Positions 1-5,471 of a DNA stretch of 8,113 nt are shown one piece after another (within the stretch, counting starts at the first letter, position 1; each line of letters opens with the position of its first letter). Source of the stretch: an uncultured Dialister sp. (GTDB taxonomy: Bacteria; Bacillota; Negativicutes; Veillonellales; Dialisteraceae); NCBI GenBank assembly GCA_900543165.1, contig UQQQ01000073.1:1-8113 (forward strand). Direction: 5' to 3'. The notes below the pieces were generated by a model. That model did no database searches, was not told the DNA's origin, and saw nothing but the letters and a program-made list of their open reading frames with translations. A program made the translations under genes and the position numbers.

Positions 1-16
1 ATAGACTGTTATCGAC

Positions 17-30
17 CGCTCAGGATGACG
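17..30. repeat. Fragment of a dispersed intergenic repeat
   Basis: The complementary strand of this stretch reads CGTCATCCTGAGCG. This resembles the left end of a short dispersed intergenic repeat whose sister form (CGTCATTTCGAGCG...) is present in full at 3348-3376. Only this fragment remains, so the assignment is tentative. The rest of positions 1-50 shows no gene or other clear structure. Confidence 0.3.
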
Positions 31-50
31 GCTCGGGGAAAAATCGAAAA

Positions 51-164
51 GCCTTCCCCGCGTGGGGAAGGTTACGAGCGAAGCGAGCCGGATAGGGTTC
101 TAGCCGTATGAAAGACAGATGAGGAAAGCGGAGAGGCGCACGGTCACTCATCCCTGCTTTCAAA
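51..164 (+). repeat. 114-bp palindromic intergenic repeat, copy A
   Basis: This copy aligns without gaps to copy B at 442-555, with 8 mismatches in 114 positions (about 93% identity). It opens with a perfect 8-bp stem (CCTTCCCC / GGGGAAGG, 52-71, loop GCGT). Next comes a purine-rich part containing the mini-hairpin GCGAAGC (78-84). The remaining 70 bp or so are unstructured and end in CCTGCTTTCAAA. Open frames through it are short, differ between the copies and have no ribosome-binding site, so it is not coding. Such GGGGAAGG-type palindromes are common dispersed elements in gut Firmicute genomes; how they spread is not evident here. Confidence 0.8.
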
Positions 165-230
165 CTTGTGGTGAACTGCGTCAAAACCCGAAGCGCCGCG
201 TATTTATACGGAACATCTCTCCATGATCCT

Positions 231-283
231 GCGAACGCGCATTCGTTTGAAGCGCATGTCGGCTCAAAAGAATGCGCGTTCGC
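231..283. repeat. Long imperfect hairpin
   Basis: A perfect 14-bp inverted repeat (231-244 against 270-283, arms GCGAACGCGCATTC and its complement) continues inward past one mismatch with TTTGA / TCAAA. After a one-base bulge it continues with GC / GC, giving about 21 base pairs around a loop of about 8 bases. No T-run follows the 3' arm (CTTTCCTTCCC comes next), so it is not a standard intrinsic terminator. It lies between the two 114-bp repeats and may be part of the same repeat cluster. Confidence 0.7.
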
Positions 284-287
284 CTTT

Positions 288-440
288 CCTTCCCAATGGG
301 GAAGGTGCCCCGAAGGGGGGGAGAGGGCTCTGGCGGTATGAAAGAGAGTGGAGAAATGTGTCTCAAGGGCGAAAAATGAGAGTACCACCTTCCCCCATGG
401 GGAAGACAGCGAAACGAGAACACCGTCTTCCCCGCATCAA
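288..440. repeat. Diverged and truncated repeat modules
   Basis: This segment holds relatives of the flanking 114-bp repeats. A stem CCTTCCC / GGGAAGG (288-305) is followed by GTGCCCCGAAGGGGGG and later by GTATGAAAG, the counterpart of the same word inside copies A and B. A second hairpin, CTTCCCC-CAT-GGGGAAG, lies at 389-405 and is followed by ACAGCGAAACGAGAA, a decayed version of the GAGCGAAGCGAG segment. A lone left arm (GTCTTCCCCGC) sits at 425-435. No translation here looks like a protein. Confidence 0.6.
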
Positions 441-441
441 A

Positions 442-555
442 GCCTTCCCCGCGTGGGGAAGGTGGCGAGCGAAGCGAGCCGGATAGGGTTCTAACCGTAT
501 GAAAGACAAACGAGGAAAGCGGAAAGGTGCGCGGTCACTCATCCCTGCTTTCAAA
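442..555 (+). repeat. 114-bp palindromic intergenic repeat, copy B
   Basis: This is the direct repeat of copy A (51-164): same orientation, same length, 8 substitutions and no gaps. Its stem CCTTCCCC-GCGT-GGGGAAGG is at 443-462 and its GCGAAGC mini-hairpin at 469-475. Almost all differences are transitions (such as TCTAG to TCTAA), which fits drift after duplication. A further half-palindrome, CTGCCTTCCCCATCG, follows at about 561-575. The copy ends about 70 bp upstream of the remA promoter. Confidence 0.8.
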
Positions 556-627
556 TGAAACTGCCTTCCCCATCGCACCTTCCCACCATTCCCACACAGC
601 CTAAATTTGCGATTTCTGAAGAAATCC

Positions 628-656
628 GTGAAGCGGCCGTCATTTTATGGTATAAT
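628..656 (+). promoter_or_regulatory. Extended -10 promoter for the remA-gmk-rpoZ operon
   Basis: A consensus TATAAT at 651-656 is preceded by TGG at 648-650, giving an extended -10 (TGnTATAAT). A weak -35 candidate, GTGAAG, lies 17 bp upstream at 628-633. A small dyad GATTTC-TGAA-GAAATC (611-626) abuts the -35 and could be an operator, though this is unproven. The first start codon is 61 bases beyond the -10. There is no earlier gene in the window from which the operon could be read. Confidence 0.7.
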
Positions 657-716
657 TACCATTACAGATGAAAAGACGCAAGTCTGGTCAATAATAGAGT
701 AAGGAGAGACATAAAA

Positions 717-992
717 GTGGGTTTTTCTTTGATTAATATCGGTTTTGGTAATATGGCAGCTGCAGCGCGCGTGATGGCGATCATCAGCCCGGAGTCTGCA
801 CCGGTGAAACGTATGATCCAGGACTCCCGTGACAAAGGGGATCTCATCGATGCCACCTACGGCAGAAAAACGAGAGCCGTCCTCATCATGGACAGCGGGC
901 AGATCATTCTTTCTGCCGTACAGCCGGAGACGATTTCGCACCGACTGATGAATAAAGATGTGATCACTTCTGAAGGAATGGATGAAAACTGA
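717..992 (+). CDS. remA: RemA/DUF370 family DNA-binding regulator
   Basis: This 91-aa protein matches the RemA (YlzA, DUF370) family nearly end to end. It carries the family segments INIGFGN (residues 6-12), IISPESAPVKRMI (22-34), LIDATYGRKTRAV (43-55) and ILSAVQPETISHRL (about 63-76). In Bacillus subtilis RemA forms ring-like oligomers that bind DNA and activate biofilm-matrix and osmoprotection genes. In this lineage the target genes are unknown. The GTG start is chosen because AAGGAGAG (701-708) lies 8 bases upstream and the reading begins at the family N-terminus. The stop overlaps the gmk start by one base (TGATG), which suggests translational coupling. The remA-gmk-rpoZ order is common in Firmicutes. 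The last residues (about 79-91) are the poorly conserved tail. Confidence 0.93.
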   Translation: MGFSLINIGFGNMAAAARVMAIISPESAPVKRMIQDSRDKGDLIDATYGRKTRAVLIMDSGQIILSAVQPETISHRLMNKDVITSEGMDEN

Positions 993-1645
993 TGGCACAG
1001 ACAGCGAAAAAAAAAGATGAAGGCATTCTTCTGGTCGTCTCCGGCCCGAGCGGTGCGGGGAAGGGAACCATCTGTAATGCCATCCGCGAGAAATTTCCGG
1101 ATCTCCAGTATTCCGTCTCGATGACGACAAGAGACCCCCGAAAAGGAGAAGTGGAGGGGGAGAGCTATTTCTTCCGCACCAATGAACAGTTCGAGAAGCT
1201 CATCGAAGAAGATGCCTTTCTCGAATATGCCAAGGTCTATGACCACTACTATGGCACGCCGAAAAAGCGCGCGCTCGACATGATCAGTGACGGGAAATCC
1301 GTACTGCTTGAGATCGACATCCAGGGCGCCATGCAGGTCAAGAAACGCTATCCGAAAGGCGTCTTCATCTACATCGTCCCACCGTCTTTGGAGATCCTGT
1401 CCGATCGTCTCTACGGACGCGGTACAGACTCGGAAGAAACCATCCAGAAGCGCCTCGCCCAGATCACCAGTGAACTCGCCATGGCGCATCAGTATGACTA
1501 TATCATCGTCAATGACAAACTTGAAGATGCCGTAAGAAAGACCAGCTCTATCCTGGAAGCGGAGCGCTGCAAGCTCTCCCGCAACGAAGGACAGATCGAG
1601 ACCATTTTCAAACAGTATATCAATAAGGAGGTACCCTTAAAATGA
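992..1645 (+). CDS. gmk: Guanylate kinase
   Basis: This cytoplasmic enzyme phosphorylates GMP (and dGMP) to GDP with ATP, in purine salvage and nucleotide supply. It has 217 residues, normal for the family. Visible motifs are the P-loop GPSGAGKGT (residues 18-26), the GMP-binding segment SMTTRDPRKGE (43-53) with Y59, E78, and YGTPK (87-91). EIDIQGA (107-113) and the lid GRGTDSEETIQKRL with R143 and R154 complete the set, so all catalytic parts are present. The ATG overlaps the remA stop, and the nearest ribosome-binding site (AAGGA, 973-977) is rather far from it, so translation probably depends on coupling. The gene ends overlapping the rpoZ start. A poorly conserved N-terminal run of charged residues (AQTAKKKDE) precedes the kinase core. 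Confidence 0.97.
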   Translation: MAQTAKKKDEGILLVVSGPSGAGKGTICNAIREKFPDLQYSVSMTTRDPRKGEVEGESYFFRTNEQFEKLIEEDAFLEYAKVYDHYYGTPKKRALDMISDGKSVLLEIDIQGAMQVKKRYPKGVFIYIVPPSLEILSDRLYGRGTDSEETIQKRLAQITSELAMAHQYDYIIVNDKLEDAVRKTSSILEAERCKLSRNEGQIETIFKQYINKEVPLK

Positions 1646-1842
1646 TGTGTTATCCTTCTATCGACAGCCTTGTCAAAAAGGTGGACTCCAAGTACACCCT
1701 CGTGACCCTCGCCGCTCTGCGCGCCCGTGAACTGACCGACGGACAGACCCCGCTCATCGCTCATGCAGAAGGCAAGAAACCAGCCACCATCGCTCTCGAA
1801 GAAATCTATGAAGGAAAGATCACCTACTCCTTCAGCAAATAA
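1642..1842 (+). CDS. rpoZ: RNA polymerase omega subunit
   Basis: The 66-aa product is the omega subunit, which binds the beta' subunit and helps RNA polymerase assemble. Family hallmarks are YPSIDSLVKKVDSKYTLV (residues 4-21), the helix AALRARELTDG (24-34) and PATIALEEIYEGKI (47-60). The start at 1642 is preferred: a perfect AAGGAGG (1625-1631) lies 10 bases upstream inside the end of gmk, and ATGA overlaps the gmk stop. A second ATG follows directly at 1645 and cannot be excluded. The length fits the short Firmicute form of omega. It is the last gene of the operon, with a terminator immediately after the stop codon. Confidence 0.95.
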   Translation: MMCYPSIDSLVKKVDSKYTLVTLAALRARELTDGQTPLIAHAEGKKPATIALEEIYEGKITYSFSK

Positions 1843-1846
1843 AAAT

Positions 1847-1883
1847 AAGGTCAGGCAGTCCAAGAAAGGCTGCCTGACTTTTT
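1847..1883 (+). terminator. Intrinsic terminator of the remA-gmk-rpoZ operon
   Basis: A perfect 9-bp stem GTCAGGCAG (1850-1858) / CTGCCTGAC (1870-1878) has an 11-base loop and is followed directly by five T (1879-1883). It begins five bases after the rpoZ stop codon. It separates this operon from coaBC, although coaBC follows only 140 bp later and could still receive read-through. Confidence 0.9.
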
Positions 1884-1887
1884 GTAC

Positions 1888-1999
1888 GTTCAGGGTGGCT
1901 AGTGACGGGTGAGTTACAAACGACTTTCGGGCATCGCCCCCTATGTATTTGCGGCGAAGCCGCCACCTGAACCCGTTGAACCCTGAACCTTCAACCCAT
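1888..1999. repeat. Structured gap before coaBC with nested inverted repeats
   Basis: An outer arm, GTTCAGGGTGGC (1888-1899), pairs with GCCACCTGAAC (1962-1972) with one bulged G. Inside it sits a compact hairpin GCGGC-GAA-GCCGC (1951-1963). A small dyad GTTGAA-CCCTGAACC-TTCAAC follows, and the words CCTGAAC and TTGAACC recur nearby. No credible protein is encoded. I see no clear promoter for coaBC here, so the region may be an intergenic repeat or a transcript leader. Confidence 0.5.
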
Positions 2000-2023
2000 T
2001 TTTTTTAGTAAAGGAACTCATGC

Positions 2024-3223
2024 ATGATGTTTGAAAACAAGCACATTGTCGTAGGAATCAGCGGCGGGATCGCCGCTTTCAAAGCAGCCGGTCTCGTGAG
2101 CCAGCTCCGGCAGAAAGGAGCCGACGTCCACTGCATCATGACAGCAAATGCCGCCAAGCTCGTGACACCGATCACCTTCGGTGAACTGTCCGGCAATGAT
2201 GTCACCGTCGACATGTTCGCCAATATCAGCAAATGGGATGTCACACACATCGCCCTTGCGAAACTTGCCGATCTTTTCATCGTAGCACCAGCGACCGCCG
2301 ACATCATCGGCAAAGTCGCAAACGGCATCGCTGACGATATGCTCTCGACCACCATCATGGCGACAAAAGCGAAAGTCCTCTTCGTACCGTCCATGAATAC
2401 AAACATGTACGAAAATCCCATCGTGCAGGCGAATATGGAAAAGCTGAAATCCTTCGGCTATGAATTTGTCGAACCAGAAAGCGGTCATCTCGCCTGCAAC
2501 ACCTCCGGCAAAGGCCGATTCCCTGCGCTTGAGACCATCATGGACTGCGCGGAAAAATGCATCTATGGCCGCGAACTCCTGAAAGGGAAGAAAGTCATCG
2601 TCTCCGCCGGCGGCACCCAGGAAAAGATCGACCCTGTCCGCTATATCAGCAACCGCTCCAGCGGCCGGCAGGGCTATGCCATCGCCAAAGCCGCATGGAT
2701 GGAAGGCGCAGACGTGACACTCGTTTCCTGTACCACGGCACTTCCCAAGCCCTATGGCGTCAAGATGGTCTACGCAGAGGATGCCCGCGAGCTTGAAAAA
2801 GCCATGAATGCGGAATACGACACCTGCGATGCTGCGATCATGGCCGCCGCCGTCTCCGACTACCGTCCGACCGTGCAGGCCGACCAGAAGATCAAGAAAG
2901 AAGACTTCGACTGCCTCCACATCGACCTGACGCAGAACCCGGACATCCTCTATGGACTCGGGCAGAAGAAGAGGGGCCAGTTCCTCGTAGGCTTCGCCGC
3001 AGAGACGCAGGACGTCATCGAGCATGGGAAATCGAAGCTCAAAAGAAAGAACCTCGACATGCTCGTCGCGAACGACGTCGCTATGCCGGGCGCCGGCTTC
3101 AACGGCACGACAAACATCGCATCGCTCCTGTACAAGGACGGACATATGGAACAGTATCCGAAGATGAGCAAGGATGAGCTGGGCCATATCATCATCGAAA
3201 AAATGGCAGAGCTGATGAAATAA
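2024..3223 (+). CDS. coaBC: Bifunctional CoaBC: phosphopantothenoylcysteine synthetase/decarboxylase
   Basis: This 399-aa cytoplasmic protein catalyses two steps of coenzyme A synthesis. The CoaB half joins cysteine to 4'-phosphopantothenate with CTP. The FMN-dependent CoaC half decarboxylates the product to 4'-phosphopantetheine. The CoaC half (about 1-185) shows GISGGIAAFK (11-20), catalytic H75 in THIALAK, PATAD (89-93), N125 in PSMNTNMY and C158 in ACNTSGKGR. The CoaB half (about 187-399) shows SAGGTQEKIDPVR (194-206), N210 in NRSSG, AAVSDYRP and K289 in QKIKK. These key residues fall at the numbers I recall for the E. coli enzyme, so both halves look active. The start at 2024 has AAAGGA (2010-2015) 8 bases upstream; ATG at 2027 is an alternative. 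In many Firmicutes priA follows coaBC; here a terminator does. Confidence 0.97.
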   Translation: MMFENKHIVVGISGGIAAFKAAGLVSQLRQKGADVHCIMTANAAKLVTPITFGELSGNDVTVDMFANISKWDVTHIALAKLADLFIVAPATADIIGKVANGIADDMLSTTIMATKAKVLFVPSMNTNMYENPIVQANMEKLKSFGYEFVEPESGHLACNTSGKGRFPALETIMDCAEKCIYGRELLKGKKVIVSAGGTQEKIDPVRYISNRSSGRQGYAIAKAAWMEGADVTLVSCTTALPKPYGVKMVYAEDARELEKAMNAEYDTCDAAIMAAAVSDYRPTVQADQKIKKEDFDCLHIDLTQNPDILYGLGQKKRGQFLVGFAAETQDVIEHGKSKLKRKNLDMLVANDVAMPGAGFNGTTNIASLLYKDGHMEQYPKMSKDELGHIIIEKMAELMK

Positions 3224-3257
3224 ATAGAAGGAATGAAAGATCTGATTTCCTTATAAC

Positions 3258-3299
3258 TCAAAAAACGCTTCGTGGCACGTGCCACGAAGCGTTTTTTGA
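3258..3299 (+). terminator. Perfect 42-bp palindrome, bidirectional terminator after coaBC
   Basis: The sequence from TCAAAAAACGC to GCGTTTTTTGA is self-complementary over all 42 bases, with its centre at CAC|GTG (3278/3279). It has a GC-rich stem core and six T on the 3' side of either strand, so it can end transcription from coaBC and also from the opposite strand. It lies 34 bases after the coaBC stop. The gap between holds nothing recognisable. Confidence 0.93.
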
Positions 3300-3312
3300 C
3301 GGAGAAATGGAT

Positions 3313-3330
3313 GCTAGTGACTTAGTGACT
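3313..3330. repeat. Short tandem repeat TAGTGACT x2
   Basis: Two exact 8-base units, TAGTGACT, lie at 3315-3322 and 3323-3330. The 9-mer GCTAGTGAC that opens this block also occurs at 1898-1906 in the gap upstream of coaBC, so the word seems to be part of a dispersed intergenic sequence. Its function is unknown. Confidence 0.45.
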
Positions 3331-3347
3331 GGACGATTCTCTCATAT

Positions 3348-3397
3348 CGTCATTTCGAGCGAAGCGAGAAATCTTTATAAGGCGCTACGCGCGCCTT
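3348..3397. repeat. Dispersed intergenic repeat (GTCATTTCGAGCG type) with adjoining hairpin
   Basis: Positions 3348-3376 read CGTCATTTCGAGCGAAGCGA followed by GAAATCTTT. This is an interrupted dyad (TTTC / GAAA) around the mini-hairpin GCGAAGC (3359-3365). I recall the form as a common dispersed non-coding repeat in gut Firmicutes and Bacteroidetes. It is followed by a perfect hairpin AAGGCGC-TACGC-GCGCCTT (3379-3397). Positions 3398-3496 are AT-rich and show no gene or clear signal. Confidence 0.6.
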
Positions 3398-3496
3398 GGA
3401 AGCAGGGGAATATTTATTTTTAGAGTAGATAACATTGAATTATCGAAAGTAACTATTTTCTGGAAAACATAGGCAAATTGCCCCGCTTATCCGTTT

Positions 3497-3628
3497 TTAT
3501 AGCATTTCCTCCAGATCGTAGACTTCTTTATACGAAAGTTCCAGTGCTTTCAAAATACGCGCTTCCTCCAGCTCTCCGTCCTCTTCAAGCTGGTCAAAGA
3601 CGAGATCCCTGATGAAGGAAGAAAACGA
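3497..3628 (-). pseudogene. Orphan C-terminal coding remnant, function unknown
   Basis: This open frame of 43 codons ends in TAA at 3497 and has no ATG, GTG or TTG start near its upstream end; a TGA stop precedes it. Its product is strongly charged (FIRDLVFDQLEEDGELEEAR followed by ILKALELSYKEVYDLEEML) and reads like the authentic C-terminus of a small helical protein. Its size and acidity recall antitoxins or other small regulators, but I do not recognise the family. It overlaps the tail of the nucleotidyltransferase remnant in another frame. It may be that gene's continuation after a frameshift, or the end of a different gene joined to it by deletion. Confidence 0.4.
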
Positions 3629-3899
3629 TCAGATGATGCGATGCCGCATAAGACTGAAGAAGGATCTCAGTGAGACGAAATCCATCTCCACCAAAAATAA
3701 GAAAATCCAGATCGCTTTGGGCATCTGCCTCGCCCCTTGCATAGGAGCCGAAGAGATAGATTTCCTTCACTTGATATTTTTTCGCGAGCGGCCGTACCAA
3801 TAGGGCAAAAAGCGAAAACAGCAAACATGTTTTCTTTTTGGTAAGCAGTGAGGCCAAAAGAACTACTGTTCGGGAAATATCTCTATGGCGTGAGCCCAC
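3594..3899 (-). pseudogene. Truncated MNT-type nucleotidyltransferase (antitoxin-like) remnant
   Basis: The 101-residue frame contains the signature of the minimal nucleotidyltransferase fold: KKYQVKEIYLFGSYARGEA (residues 40-58, with GSYARG at 51-56) and SDLDFLI (62-68), which holds the two metal-binding aspartates. In MNT/HEPN toxin-antitoxin pairs such proteins AMPylate and silence a HEPN RNase toxin. After GGDGFRLTEIL the sequence no longer resembles the family, and the usual third catalytic Asp strand (xVDLV) is absent, so the protein is probably broken. The first 25 residues or so overlap the end of the AsmA-like gene and are not family-like. A true start would be near the TTG or CTG codons at residues 26-34, but none has a clear ribosome-binding site. 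No HEPN partner is present. Confidence 0.65.
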
Positions 3900-5337
3900 T
3901 CACTCGTTCCTTGATTTCCTTGATATCCTCCCGGATTGGGCTGATAACCCTTCCTGGGCCTTTCTGATTTCGCGCATCCGTGATACTCATCGACTCCCCG
4001 TTCTCCTTATCCACCAGCTCTATCTTCCCTAAGTGGAGCTTCCCATCGATGATATGGAAGGCATCCGTATGAATGAGGCCGAAATCCGTATCGATCGTGA
4101 CATCATAGAAATCCAGCGCTCGATAGCGGTTATGAAACGTACCAGTGATGCCGCGGAATGGGATAAGACTGTAGAAACCGCCACCGGAAGAGAAACTGCC
4201 GAAAGCCACGAGATCCTTCACATTCCCATCACAGTGGATCTCCCCATCCAGCGTGACCAGACAGTAAAACCTCGGCTCCTTGGTCGGGATACGGCTATCC
4301 AGTCCCTCCCCGTGGAGATAGATATTATACACGCGGCTATCGACATTATAGTCCCCGCGCGCCGTCACGATGCCTCCGTAGACTCGCGCCTTCACGTCCG
4401 AGAACGTCATCGCCCCGTCATCGTAGTGGATATCCCCCTTCACATCATAGAAATCCAGCGCCGGCACATGAAGCTCCGGCATGGTGACCGTCCCCTCACA
4501 GATGAGATGAGACAGAGGCCCGCGTCCGGAAGCAGTCAAAGTCATCTTGTCATGGATATCATCCCCCAGCCCCATGGAAGAAGGGATCACCCCCTTCGCC
4601 GTGACAGAGACGATCGAGGGGAGATTCTTTTCTTTGAAATCAATCTCGCAGTCCGCCTCGATGCCATTCCCCACCATCGTCCCGCCGAATTCCCCTGTCT
4701 TGATGTGGAGATCACTCACGCCGCGCGTGTCGATATGCCCATTCAGCGATACGCGCGAGACAAGATAGCGACGCTGCCGATAGAACGCCGCCATTCGGCC
4801 ATTATGCACCGTGATCGTGACATCCAGCGGCTTTCCCTCACGATTGAAATTCGAGATCCGATCCTCCAGCTTTTCCTTCGCATCCCGCGCCTTTTCCTGC
4901 TCGATCTCCCCCTGCCGGCGGTTGATGAAGTCCACATGCATCTCCTCATCGAAATGCACAGCAAAGGCCGGGCTCTCCAGCGTGATCTCCCGGATGGTCG
5001 TAGAGACGAAGTGCATCCTGAGCACATCCCACGGATCTACCTTGAAAGATCCGGACGGCACACGAAGGATGGGATTCCCCGCCGGATCATCCCATGCGAG
5101 CTTCTCGAAAGTGACACCGCCATGAATATTCGCTGTGATCGACTCCACCGTGATCGTCCCCCGAAGCATCTCCTGCCGAGAAGCCGCATAGTTGAAAAGC
5201 TCTGCCGCTCCATAGCTCATGATTTTCGCTACCAGAAGCAGCAGACAGAAAAGAGCGAGCAGCAGACCAAAGATCCTGAGAAAATACCGTGACCAACGCT
5301 TTTCCTTCCGAAGCTCTTTGAGTGCCTTCTTCATCAT
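3883..5337 (-). CDS. AsmA-like membrane-anchored envelope protein
   Basis: The 484-residue protein has a basic N-terminus (KKALKELRKEKRW), one membrane anchor (about 19-40, rich in L, F and V), then a long extracytoplasmic domain of beta-strand repeats. The segment VESITANIHGGVTFEKLAWD and the later GDIHYDDGAMTFSDVKARVY and GGGFYSLIPFRGITGTF resemble AsmA/TamB-type beta-groove proteins. In Gram-negatives these span the periplasm and take part in lipid movement or outer-membrane upkeep. A charged helical stretch (about 137-170) interrupts the strands. The motif ALDFYDV occurs twice, and its DNA is identical over 20 bp at 4100-4119 and 4442-4461. The protein is short beside full TamB or AsmA, so it is a compact relative. 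A G-rich ribosome-binding site (5342-5350) precedes two adjacent ATG codons; the second (5334) is better spaced. It appears monocistronic. The family call is by resemblance. Confidence 0.7.
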   Translation of the reverse strand: MMKKALKELRKEKRWSRYFLRIFGLLLALFCLLLLVAKIMSYGAAELFNYAASRQEMLRGTITVESITANIHGGVTFEKLAWDDPAGNPILRVPSGSFKVDPWDVLRMHFVSTTIREITLESPAFAVHFDEEMHVDFINRRQGEIEQEKARDAKEKLEDRISNFNREGKPLDVTITVHNGRMAAFYRQRRYLVSRVSLNGHIDTRGVSDLHIKTGEFGGTMVGNGIEADCEIDFKEKNLPSIVSVTAKGVIPSSMGLGDDIHDKMTLTASGRGPLSHLICEGTVTMPELHVPALDFYDVKGDIHYDDGAMTFSDVKARVYGGIVTARGDYNVDSRVYNIYLHGEGLDSRIPTKEPRFYCLVTLDGEIHCDGNVKDLVAFGSFSSGGGFYSLIPFRGITGTFHNRYRALDFYDVTIDTDFGLIHTDAFHIIDGKLHLGKIELVDKENGESMSITDARNQKGPGRVISPIREDIKEIKERVSGLTP

Positions 5338-5360
5338 GCCGCCCCCTTTCTATTTTACCT

Positions 5361-5369
5361 ATTGTAGCA
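5361..5369 (-). promoter_or_regulatory. Extended -10 element upstream of the AsmA-like gene
   Basis: On the - strand TGCTACAAT gives an extended -10 (TGn plus TACAAT), 23 bases before the start codon. No good -35 is visible; the region upstream is T-rich (GTTTTTTC). It lies between the gene and the upstream terminator at 5410-5444, as expected for an independent transcription unit. Confidence 0.5.
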
Positions 5370-5409
5370 TGTTCCGAACAAAGAAAAAACGTGGAAAGCG
5401 CCCATGCGC

Positions 5410-5444
5410 AAAAAATCCCGCCTTCCTATAAGGAAAGCGGGATT
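5410..5444 (-). terminator. Intrinsic terminator for - strand transcripts
   Basis: Read on the - strand, AATCCCGCTTTCCT (5444-5431) pairs with AGGAAGGCGGGATT (5427-5414) over 14 positions with one mismatch. A 3-base loop joins the arms, and a run of T (complement of A 5410-5415) follows. It would end transcription coming from the degraded gene at 5472-5693 and insulate the AsmA-like gene. Confidence 0.8.
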
Positions 5445-5471
5445 GGGGCGTCAGGCGTTCTACTTCTTTTG

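Noticed and set aside
231..283. Intrinsic terminator of an upstream gene
   Set aside because: The hairpin has no T-run on either side and no gene lies upstream in the window.
51..555. CRISPR array
   Set aside because: There are only two full 114-bp copies, with a long structured segment between them and no regular short repeat-spacer pattern. No cas genes are present.
20..578. Several open frames of 71-122 codons on both strands in the first 600 bases
   Set aside because: They run through the palindromic repeats, which keep frames open by GC content. Translations are low-complexity and rich in R and P, they differ between repeat copies, and none has a ribosome-binding site.
2018..3187. 389-codon open frame opposite coaBC
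   Set aside because: coaBC has all catalytic residues and a good ribosome-binding site; the opposite frame is a mirror of its codon bias.
4033..5292. 419-codon open frame on the + strand opposite the AsmA-like gene
   Set aside because: The product is full of I, R, D and H with no hydrophobic or domain pattern, as expected from antisense of a biased gene. The - strand frame has an anchor, a promoter and a ribosome-binding site.
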